From contig NZ_MWWV01000006.1 of assembly GCF_002259645.1 (NCBI RefSeq), positions 218,029 to 282,028 of the forward strand: 64,000 nt of DNA, in the 5' to 3' direction. Position 1 is the first letter of the stretch. Each line of letters begins with the position of its first letter. Below the pieces are notes generated by a model, which made no database searches, had not been told where the DNA came from, and was given only the letters and a program-made list of their open reading frames with translations. A program made the position numbers and the translations under genes. Source of the stretch: Bifidobacterium tissieri. Its GTDB lineage: Bacteria > Actinomycetota > Actinomycetes > Actinomycetales > Bifidobacteriaceae. Shown one piece after another: positions 57,209 through 64,000 of the stretch.

Positions 57209-58651
57209 TCAGCGATCGAGATGCGCAAGCTTCAGCGGGTCGAGCACATCATCCAGAATCTCCTTGCGGATATGGCCCTCGTCCATGGCCACGTCATGAA
57301 CGCTGCGACCTTCGGCCAGAGCCTTATGCGCGAGCCGGACGGCCTCCTCGTAGCCGACGTAGCCATTGAGCGAAGTGGCCAGTGATGCGCTATGCTCCGC
57401 GCGTTCCCGGCCGACCTTGGCATTGACGGTGATGCCTTCCACGCAGTGGGTACGCAGCGTATCCATGGCATGGGCGAGGATCATCATCCCATCGAGCAGC
57501 GAGTGGGCGATAACCGGCTCGAAAGCGTTGAGCTGCAGCTGTCCGGCCTCGGCGGCGAAACTGACCGTGGTGTCCATGCCCATCACCGTGAATACGCTCT
57601 GGTTCACGCTTTCCGGAATCACCGGGTTGATTTTGCCGGGCATGATCGAGGAACCAGCCTGCCGTGCCGGAATGTGGATCTCCACGAGACCTGCCTGCGG
57701 CCCGGATGTGAGCAGACGAATATCGTTGGCGATCTTGCCAAGATGAACGGCCAGACGCTTCAACGCCGACGAGGTATCAACGAAATCGGCCATGTCACTG
57801 GTCGCCGCGACCGAATCCTCCGCTGAAATCACCGGCATTCCGGATACGGCACGCAGCCGTTCCGTGACAAGGTTCCGGAACCGGGCGTCCGCACAGATGC
57901 CGGTGCCGATGGCGGTGCCGCCGAGGTTCACCACCGCAAGCCGGTCGATCATATCGGAAAGCCTACGGGAATCACTGGCGATGGTGGCGTGGAAGGCGCC
58001 GAACTCCTGACCGAACGTCATGGGCACCGCGTCCTGCAATTGTGTGCGACCCAGCTTGACCACATCGGCGGTGCGACGGGACAGGGCCAGGAATGACAGG
58101 GACAGGGCGTCGACGCTACGGATCAGCGTGCGCAGTGCGAAGATCAGGGACAGTCGAACCGCTGCGGGATAGGTGTCGTTCGTGGACTGCGATTTGTTCA
58201 CCGTATCGTTGGGATGAATGATCGTATATTCGCCACGCTCATGGCCGCCGAGCTCGAGAGCACGGTTGGCGATTACCTCGTTCATGTTCATGTTCGTGCT
58301 GGTGCCGGCGCCTCCCTGCAACACATCAACCGGGAACTGATCGTCAAACATGCCGGCGTAGACGTCCTTGCACGCCCGCTCGATCAGACGATCCTGCTCA
58401 TGACTGATGCCACCCAGCGCCACGTTCGCCTGGGCGCACGCCTGCTTGACCAGCGCATAGGCGCGAATCAGTTCGGGATGGTGACTCACCGGAACGCCGG
58501 AGATCGGGAAGTTCTCAATGGCACGCTGCGTGTGAATACCCCAATAGACATTCGCCGGAACCGGCAATGTGCCGATGCAGTCCTTCTCGATGCGGGCGGA
58601 GCGGTCGGTGGTATTGGTGCGTACCGTGTCGGTAAGGATCACAGCGGTCAT
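57209..58651 (-). CDS. aspA: Aspartate ammonia-lyase
   Basis: A 480-residue fumarase/aspartase superfamily enzyme, aspartate to fumarate and ammonia. Substrate motifs are visible: VLQGGAGTSTNMNMNEVIANRA, NDTVNKSQSTNDTYP, LGRTQLQDAVPMTFGQEF and the signature GSSIMPGKINPVIPE. The superfamily arrangement and NKSQSTNDTYP favour aspartase over fumarase C. It is divergent from a LysR regulator, which may control it. A perfect 10-base inverted repeat with a 14-base spacer lies just upstream. Confidence 0.9.
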   Translation of the reverse strand: MTAVILTDTVRTNTTDRSARIEKDCIGTLPVPANVYWGIHTQRAIENFPISGVPVSHHPELIRAYALVKQACAQANVALGGISHEQDRLIERACKDVYAGMFDDQFPVDVLQGGAGTSTNMNMNEVIANRALELGGHERGEYTIIHPNDTVNKSQSTNDTYPAAVRLSLIFALRTLIRSVDALSLSFLALSRRTADVVKLGRTQLQDAVPMTFGQEFGAFHATIASDSRRLSDMIDRLAVVNLGGTAIGTGICADARFRNLVTERLRAVSGMPVISAEDSVAATSDMADFVDTSSALKRLAVHLGKIANDIRLLTSGPQAGLVEIHIPARQAGSSIMPGKINPVIPESVNQSVFTVMGMDTTVSFAAEAGQLQLNAFEPVIAHSLLDGMMILAHAMDTLRTHCVEGITVNAKVGRERAEHSASLATSLNGYVGYEEAVRLAHKALAEGRSVHDVAMDEGHIRKEILDDVLDPLKLAHLDR

Positions 58652-58704
58652 TTGAGGTGCCTCCCTGTTTCCCGGTTGTGCCGGGCTTGTGGTGATGGTT
58701 GTGG

Positions 58705-58738
58705 GATGTCATCGTTGCCGGTGGGCTTCGATGACATC
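58705..58738. promoter_or_regulatory. Perfect inverted repeat GATGTCATCG-N14-CGATGACATC upstream of aspA
   Basis: Ten-base arms (58705-58714 and 58729-58738) begin at about the predicted aspA transcription start. It may be a binding site for the divergent LysR protein or a leader hairpin. Confidence 0.5.
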
Positions 58739-58740
58739 AG

Positions 58741-58769
58741 ACCATACGCGGAGACGACACACCATACAA
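58741..58769 (-). promoter_or_regulatory. Candidate aspA promoter
   Basis: Read on the minus strand, TTGTAT (58764-58769) and TATGGT (58741-58746) are separated by 17 bases; transcription would start near 58734, inside the inverted repeat. Confidence 0.45.
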
Positions 58770-58945
58770 GAGCACCGATTCCTTGATTTCCCATAGAAGA
58801 AGACTATGACGGGGTGACACGGGTGTTGGTAAGCCCGACAATCGGAAGTGTGATCGTGCGAAGGTCCGATATCGTTTACACCGATTTACATGCCGAACAT
58901 ATTGGCGACACCATTTCGCATCACTGCGGTCTCACCATGATTGCC

Positions 58946-59881
58946 ATGACGTTGACGCAGATACAGGCGTTCTATTACGCCGCCACCTTGGGGTCGTTCA
59001 CCGCAGCGGCCGAATACATGGGCATGACCCAGCCGACTGTGTCGGAACTGGTGCGACGCATCGAAGCCAATTACGGACTGCAACTGTTCGTACGTGGTGG
59101 ACGGCGTCTGGTGCTCACCACTGCGGGCCGCACGCTGTTGCCGTGGGCCAAGCGTCTGATGGATGGATCGCTTGGCGCGGACACGGCGTTGAACGCCTTG
59201 CTGACCGGGCGAGGCGGCACGGTGTCGTTCGGCATTCTGCGCAATGCCGGCTACTACGGCTTGTCGGATCTGGCGTCCGTCTTCAGTGAAGCCCATCCGA
59301 ACGTGCATCTGCGACTGGTCGGTCAGAACTCGTTCGAGGTTGCGGACGCGGTGCGTGACGGCGAACTCGAAGCCGGATTGCTCTGCCTGCCGATTCCCAC
59401 TGACGGACTGGCGATTACGCCTCTGATGCGACAGGAGATTCTATGGGCCAGCAGCAAACCGGAGCGGTGCGCGCAACCGATGCGTGTGGAACGGATAGCC
59501 GATGAGCCGTTGATCCTCTACGATGCCCACCATGGATGGCGGGACCCTTCGCGTAGGCAGCTTGCCCAGCAGGCGCAGATGCATGGGGTGACGTTGGACC
59601 CGATGATTGAAATCGAATCGGTTGATTCCGCCTTGTCGTTGGTTTCCCTCGGACTTGGCGACACGATACTGCCTCGGGCGGTGGCGGATGCGGAAGGATT
59701 CCCCGATAGCGTCTACACCACGTCACTCGCCGAGCCTATCTACGATACGTTCGCACTGGTGACTCGTAAGAACTGGGAGCTGTCACCAATGGCGAAATAC
59801 CTCGCCGGACTTGCCGTCGACATGTTGCTGTCGAATGCCGACGGTGCCGACGAGGTGTTAGTGCGGCCGCCGGTGATGTGA
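58946..59881 (+). CDS. LysR family transcriptional regulator
   Basis: A 311-residue regulator. The N-terminal winged helix begins LTQIQAFYYAATLGSFTAAAEYMGMTQPTVSELVRRIE and carries a normal LysR scaffold; the C-terminal effector domain has VSFGILRNAGYYGLSDLASVF and LGLGDTILPRAVA. It is divergent from aspA, the usual layout for a LysR target. I start at MTLTQIQ (58946); upstream in-frame residues are not conserved, and 58937 is another option. No ribosome binding site is clear. The effector is unknown. Confidence 0.9.
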   Translation: MTLTQIQAFYYAATLGSFTAAAEYMGMTQPTVSELVRRIEANYGLQLFVRGGRRLVLTTAGRTLLPWAKRLMDGSLGADTALNALLTGRGGTVSFGILRNAGYYGLSDLASVFSEAHPNVHLRLVGQNSFEVADAVRDGELEAGLLCLPIPTDGLAITPLMRQEILWASSKPERCAQPMRVERIADEPLILYDAHHGWRDPSRRQLAQQAQMHGVTLDPMIEIESVDSALSLVSLGLGDTILPRAVADAEGFPDSVYTTSLAEPIYDTFALVTRKNWELSPMAKYLAGLAVDMLLSNADGADEVLVRPPVM

Positions 59882-59952
59882 TGCTGTGCCGTCATGCGCA
59901 TGCGGCTGCCTGTGACTCTGCATGTTGCGCATGAGCCGAAAACGTGCGGGCG

Positions 59953-60504
59953 TCAGGCCGAGAGCGTGTCCTTGATCGCGCCCACGAAGTAGTCCAGATC
60001 GTCGGGCTTGCGGGACGTGATCAGGCGCCAGCCGTTCTCGTCATCCACGGTCAGCTGATTGTCGACGTAGTGGCCACCGGCGTTTTCGATGTCGGCGGCG
60101 ATGTAACGGCAGGGGGACGACGTCTTTCCCGCGATCAGACCGGCGTTGACCAGCAGCCACGCACCATGGCAGATAGCGGCGATCGGCTTGCCGGCGTGCG
60201 CGAACTCCTGAGCGAGCGTGATCGCGTCCTCGTTCACGCGAATGCGATCGACATTGCAGGTGCCGCCGGGAATCACCAGCAGATCGTAGTCGGCGGCCTG
60301 CACGTCGGACAGTTTGGCGTCCGGGGTGAGCGTCTCACCTTCATAACGGTCGTGCTGCACGGTTTCGCACGGGTCCAGCGTGGTGGCGGCGAGCGTCACA
60401 TTCGCGCCGGCGGCCTTGAGATCGCGCAACGGACGGGTCAGCTCCGTCTCCTCGATGCCCCAGTTGTTGACGATGATCAGTACATTGGCGTTTTCGATGG
60501 CCAT
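59953..60504 (-). CDS. DJ-1/PfpI family protein
   Basis: A 183-residue protein of the DJ-1/PfpI/YhbO class. The nucleophile elbow is AICHGAWLLVNAGLIAGK (Cys followed by His), the Glu near GIEETELTRPLRDL and the YDLLVIPGGTCNVDRIRV strand are in place. The class includes deglycase, glyoxalase-like and peptidase members and is often stress-induced. AAGGAGA precedes the ATG at 60504. It stands alone between the LysR gene and a PH-domain gene. Confidence 0.9.
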   Translation of the reverse strand: MAIENANVLIIVNNWGIEETELTRPLRDLKAAGANVTLAATTLDPCETVQHDRYEGETLTPDAKLSDVQAADYDLLVIPGGTCNVDRIRVNEDAITLAQEFAHAGKPIAAICHGAWLLVNAGLIAGKTSSPCRYIAADIENAGGHYVDNQLTVDDENGWRLITSRKPDDLDYFVGAIKDTLSA

Positions 60505-60587
60505 GATCCTGTTCTCCTTATAGCGGTCGTGTGATGACGATGGTGTGCCAATACCATGTACGCAACACATGGTACGACATCAAACGA

Positions 60588-60992
60588 CTACAGGATTCTA
60601 TCGACGACGAATCGTTCGAGATCACGCACATCGACACCCGGCACGAATTCAAGTCGGATCTTGCATGGCGTAGCTACTCCGACCAGACCGGAGAATCCCA
60701 AATCTCCGATCCACAGTTCCATATTGGCATCCGTCTCGAATCCGTCTGTCGTATCGACGCTGGCTGCACGAATGCCGGAATACGGCAAGGTCGTGTAGTC
60801 CTTCTTCTTGCCCGTTATGCCTTGTGCGGTCACGATGATGACCCGCCGATCGGTGAATGCCACCCAGCCGCGCGTACCGGTGAACGCGGCGTGGACGGTC
60901 TCGCCGTCAAGCAGCAGTCCATCGAGCAACGTGTTGGCTTCACCATGACCCATGTCGTCCATCTTGGTGAACGTGGTGTTGAAATCGATCAT
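60588..60992 (-). CDS. Small bacterial PH-domain protein
   Basis: A 134-residue cytosolic protein with the pattern of bacterial PH (bPH_1, YvbH-like) domains: FTGTRGWVAFTDRRVIIVTAQGITGKKKDYTTLPYSGI then a long C-terminal helix (RDLERFVVDRIL). FTDRRVI and the YTTLPYSGI strand are the usual hallmarks. Ligand and function are unknown. GGAGGAAGGG precedes the ATG at 60992. No transmembrane segment is seen. Confidence 0.75.
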   Translation of the reverse strand: MIDFNTTFTKMDDMGHGEANTLLDGLLLDGETVHAAFTGTRGWVAFTDRRVIIVTAQGITGKKKDYTTLPYSGIRAASVDTTDGFETDANMELWIGDLGFSGLVGVATPCKIRLEFVPGVDVRDLERFVVDRIL

Positions 60993-61093
60993 GATTTTCC
61001 CTTCCTCCCGACGGCCGTCGTCGGGTGTCCGTTTCTCCAGACTATCGGATGCCAACGGGCAACGCGAGTATCAAGCACAGCGGACACGGTGTA

Positions 61094-63577
61094 TCACATA
61101 TCCCGCCTGCGTCGGTCCGGTATCACCATGGTGATACCGGACATCGCCGCGAGCAGGCCGCCGATAATGGCCCAGCTTCGTGGTGTACCGAACCCACCGG
61201 TGAGTGGTAGCGCAGTTATCGAGCTATACGTGTTGACAAACGTCTGCGTGCCATTCACATCGTTCAGCCCTGAAGTCCTGCTCGTGACGGTGAGATCGCC
61301 GGCAGCGTTTGGGACCACGGTGAAAGTCACTCTGGCCATGCGGGAGTCGACTGTCACACCGTTGCCGGGCTGGCTTGTCTCATGCACGCCATAGGCATAG
61401 GTGCCCGGCTTGGTAAATGTGAAGTCACCGAACGTCACGGGTGAAACACTGCCATTGGCTCCCGAACCGGACTTACGCACCGTGACGGTGTCCGGCTTGG
61501 GCATAGCGTCGACAAGGTCGGACTCGTTGACGCCCCTGCTGCCGCTAGGGTCGATCGTGAGCTGGAAGTCGAACGCATCCGCGTCGGTCCAGGCACGGCC
61601 GGACAGTTGCTTGCCCAGCTTCATAGACGCCTTGACCGGTATGGGAATGCGCTTGTCCGTTACCGTGAATGCCGTGTTGGGGGAGACCGCCAAGCCGAGT
61701 CTCCGGGCTTTCGCGATAGCGTTCTCATACGCCTGGTCATCATCGCCCTTGATCATGGCGTAATGCTTGGCGGAATCAAGAGAGTAGTGCACGACGACGC
61801 CGTCGGATCCCGTGAATGTGGGTGCCTTGGTCTCCACAAAATAGTAGAGCGCATAGTTCTCAAGTGGTTCATCGACAGTGCCGAATTCCAATGTGCCGTT
61901 CGGCCCGGTCATACCGGTGTACACCTTTGTGGCGGCACCTTCAATCATTTCGTCGGTGGCTTTGCTACCGGGGGAGAGGACCCGGTCCAGCTTATCCATG
62001 TCTACCTTGTACAACGCGAACTCGGCCCCCTGCAGGAACCGGGATAGATGCGACGCATCCACCTTGGTAATGGCGATGGCACCCGCTGTGCCGACCGTGC
62101 CAGCCTGCGCGTTGGTGACATTCCACTGGTTCTCGTTGGTGGAGCTACCACCCATCTGCCCCTCGAGCGTGGCGACGTTCTTGAGATTCACCTTGTCTCC
62201 AGGCTTGCCGGAAGGCATGACGGCGTACACGACCCTCACCGGCATGGAATCAGGCAGGGTAAGTGTGAGCTTCTGTGTCGGATTGCCATCGGCATCGACG
62301 ATGTCGTCAAGTTGAACCGGTACGTCGATGGCATCACCTGTGGTGTCATCGGTGATGTTCAGCGAACCGGGCAGGAAGGTTCCCTTGGAGTCCATGACGT
62401 CCGAGAGCGTCACCGTGTCGGAATCCTTCGCGATGTCGACGCCTTCGGGGTTCACCAGAATGGTGTAGCGAACATGGTTGAGCTTCTCCTCGGCAACCGC
62501 CGTCTTGTCGACCACGTTGTTCCTGCCGGTGACCGTGGCCGAGCTGCTACCGAGATTGGTGGAACCCGTCGAGGCGCTCGCAGTATTGGTGTAGGAGACA
62601 TCCTTGCCGGTGCTTTTTGCCGCGGTTCTATAGGTAAGCGTTGCAAAGGCCTTGTAGTATCCGTCGTTCTGCCTCAGGTTGTCCGTGGGGATGGTGAACT
62701 CGATTCGGCCATTGTTGTTGGAGGTAATGGTCTTGTCGAGGTCCTGACCCGTGAATGGTCCAACATCCAGACCGGCCTGGATATCGTATGTGCCACCTGG
62801 CACGTAGCGCATGCCCTCGGGCAGTGTCTCCTGCACTACGATGGGCTTGCCTTCGGTGTTCACCAGACCATGATGGTTGTTTGGGTCGGCGTCCTCGTTC
62901 ACCATGACGGTCCAGTCGGCCACCCACGCGCCCACGGACGTGTCGTTCTTATCGATGGTGTTCCACTTGAAGTCCTTGTCCCACCTGAGTTTGCCGCTTT
63001 TGGAGACCAGATTGGTCTTCTCGACGTGGTCTGTGGCGTTGTATCCCTGACTGGGGTTGTTCCCGAACTTGACGACGGAACGGTTAGCGTAATCTCCGGG
63101 GGCCTTGCTGCAGACGGTGGTGTAGGTGACGATGATGTCGGTCTTGCCGAAGGCTGCCTTGACTGTGTCTCCCTTGAACTTGACGTTGAATGAGGTCGTT
63201 TCGCCGGGCAAGAAGGAACGTGTGAAGTCGTAGTCGGTTCCTTCCACGAGAATCGTGTCTCCGACCTTGAACGTCGGCTTGTCCTTGAAGTGGAAGGTCG
63301 CCCCCTGTGGCTTTCCGGTCAGTGCGTCGGCGAACTCGAGCGTGGTGGGATCGGTCGAAGCCGGCATGCGGGAGGTGTAGATGGTCGAGGTCCAGATGGC
63401 TTCGCCGGCATCGTTCGTGGAGGCGCTCGAATCGAGTCGCTTATGGATGTAGTCGATGTCGGGCGTGAACACGCCATCATCGCTGCCGCCAGGCTGATTG
63501 GTGGGATCGGGCGGGGAGAGTGTGGCGTTGCGAGGTGGTGACGTTTTCTTGGACTGTGATCCGGGAGGAGTCATCAT
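61094..63577 (-). CDS. LPXTG cell-wall-anchored pilin-like adhesin, apparently 5'-truncated
   Basis: An 827-residue surface protein. The C-terminus has sortase motif LPLTG (790-794), a hydrophobic helix and RRRR. Before it come a Spy0128/FctA-type pilin domain (about 660-785, with YAYGVHETSQPG), a SpaA-type Cna_B domain (about 495-610, AITKVD and YYFVETKAP), an isopeptide-type beta domain (about 345-470) and a large N-terminal adhesin-like region. No signal peptide is present: the reading frame begins MMTPPGSQSKKTSP, then a Pro-rich linker, at the border of an IS3-like element on the other strand. The true 5' end is thus probably beyond or lost to the element. No sortase gene is adjacent. Confidence 0.85.
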   Translation of the reverse strand: MMTPPGSQSKKTSPPRNATLSPPDPTNQPGGSDDGVFTPDIDYIHKRLDSSASTNDAGEAIWTSTIYTSRMPASTDPTTLEFADALTGKPQGATFHFKDKPTFKVGDTILVEGTDYDFTRSFLPGETTSFNVKFKGDTVKAAFGKTDIIVTYTTVCSKAPGDYANRSVVKFGNNPSQGYNATDHVEKTNLVSKSGKLRWDKDFKWNTIDKNDTSVGAWVADWTVMVNEDADPNNHHGLVNTEGKPIVVQETLPEGMRYVPGGTYDIQAGLDVGPFTGQDLDKTITSNNNGRIEFTIPTDNLRQNDGYYKAFATLTYRTAAKSTGKDVSYTNTASASTGSTNLGSSSATVTGRNNVVDKTAVAEEKLNHVRYTILVNPEGVDIAKDSDTVTLSDVMDSKGTFLPGSLNITDDTTGDAIDVPVQLDDIVDADGNPTQKLTLTLPDSMPVRVVYAVMPSGKPGDKVNLKNVATLEGQMGGSSTNENQWNVTNAQAGTVGTAGAIAITKVDASHLSRFLQGAEFALYKVDMDKLDRVLSPGSKATDEMIEGAATKVYTGMTGPNGTLEFGTVDEPLENYALYYFVETKAPTFTGSDGVVVHYSLDSAKHYAMIKGDDDQAYENAIAKARRLGLAVSPNTAFTVTDKRIPIPVKASMKLGKQLSGRAWTDADAFDFQLTIDPSGSRGVNESDLVDAMPKPDTVTVRKSGSGANGSVSPVTFGDFTFTKPGTYAYGVHETSQPGNGVTVDSRMARVTFTVVPNAAGDLTVTSRTSGLNDVNGTQTFVNTYSSITALPLTGGFGTPRSWAIIGGLLAAMSGITMVIPDRRRRDM

Positions 63578-64000
63578 GGCGAGGTATACGAGGGAGCAGC
63601 GTCGGCGTGCGGTGGAGTTGTATGTGAGGTATGAGTGCTGCGCGGCGGACGCGATCCGGGAGTTGGGGTATCCCAGTCGTGAGGCGTTGCGTATGTGGCA
63701 TCGGGACTGGCTCGAGGAACAGAGGACGGGAATACCCTCGACGCGTGGCGAGCGGTATTCGCGCTACACGTTGGAGCAGAGGCGGGCCGCGGTGGACCAT
63801 TACCTGACGCACGGGCGGCGAGCGAGCCGTACGATCCGCCAAATGGGGTATCCGAGCAAGACGCTGCTGGCCTCGTGGATTGACGAGCTCGCGCCCGGCG
63901 AACGCCGGCTTCGCCACGGGCCCATACCTGAGGAGCTCAAGCGCGAGGCCGTGCTCAAGGTCGCGTCCGGTGGAGCGAGCTCGCGTGAGGCGGCGGAGGG
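63550..64000 (+). mobile_element. IS3-like insertion sequence, left end, cut by window edge
   Basis: The left end probably lies just upstream of the transposase start; TGGACTGTGATCC (63550-63562) is a possible terminal sequence starting with TG as usual for IS3. The right end, orfB and duplicated target are outside the window. Confidence 0.6.
63576..64000 (+). CDS. IS3-family transposase OrfA-like protein, 3' end outside window
   Basis: An open frame of 141 codons from ATG 63576 (after GGGAGGAG) to the edge. It has tandem helix-turn-helix units: TREQRRRAVELYVRYECCAA followed by IRELGYPSREALRMW; then TLEQRRAAVDHYLTH with IRQMGYPSKTLLASW; and a third starting IPEELKREAVLKVASGGASS. These match IS3/IS150-type OrfA DNA-binding regions. 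A downstream OrfB with the DDE site is expected but is not in the window. Confidence 0.8.
   Translation, partial: MARYTREQRRRAVELYVRYECCAADAIRELGYPSREALRMWHRDWLEEQRTGIPSTRGERYSRYTLEQRRAAVDHYLTHGRRASRTIRQMGYPSKTLLASWIDELAPGERRLRHGPIPEELKREAVLKVASGGASSREAAE

Overview
The window is about 64 kb of high-GC actinobacterial chromosome, almost certainly from a Bifidobacterium; the species cannot be settled from the sequence. Supporting signs are two WhiB-family regulators, a CarD regulator, a PdtaS-like kinase with an ANTAR-domain response regulator, a bifidobacterial-type pyruvate kinase, tRNA genes without encoded CCA, and local gene orders shared with other actinobacteria (eno-divIC-DUF501-ppx; rpsA-coaE-uvrB near pyk-pdtaR-polA; whiB next to envelope genes).

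Layout. 1-11 kb: the 3' end of an L,D-transpeptidase, a UPF0182 membrane protein, a GNAT acetyltransferase, then overlapping pth-mfd-pabB-pabC-like genes. 11-17 kb: a MarR/MFS pair with two candidate operators, then eno and the divIC-DUF501-ppx operon, ending at tRNA-Leu(TAA). 17-22 kb: a membrane protein of unknown function, an FKBP isomerase, greA, a hemolysin III/PAQR membrane protein behind tandem palindromes, and a PdtaS-like kinase convergent with a WhiB1-like gene across a very long hairpin. 22-34 kb: an envelope-biogenesis neighbourhood with an EccC-like double ATPase, two LytR-CpsA-Psr proteins, a WhiB2-like regulator, a membrane glycosyltransferase fused to a large hydrophobic region, a DUF5719 protein, a zincin-like protein without HExxH, and a HAD protein resembling alpha-phosphomannomutases. 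34-40 kb: ComF-like protein, a two-component system, glgB, carD and ispF. 40-45 kb: a zinc/manganese-type ABC transporter split by folD. 45-57 kb: rpsA, coaE, uvrB, terC-like, pyk, an odd short tRNA-Leu(CAA), pdtaR, polA and a Nif3-like gene. 57-64 kb: aspA divergent from a LysR gene, a PfpI/DJ-1 protein, a PH-domain protein, and an LPXTG pilin-like gene whose 5' end runs into an IS3-like element that continues past the window.

Most of the window is housekeeping DNA. The points most worth a second look are the interrupted pilin-like gene, the envelope cluster (possibly with its own phosphomannomutase-like enzyme), the EccC-like ATPase without any visible type VII partner, the CAA tRNA with a class-I shape, and several undescribed palindromic operator candidates (upstream of marR, the PAQR gene, UPF0182 and aspA). 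I found no convincing wholly new multi-gene system, CRISPR array or prophage.
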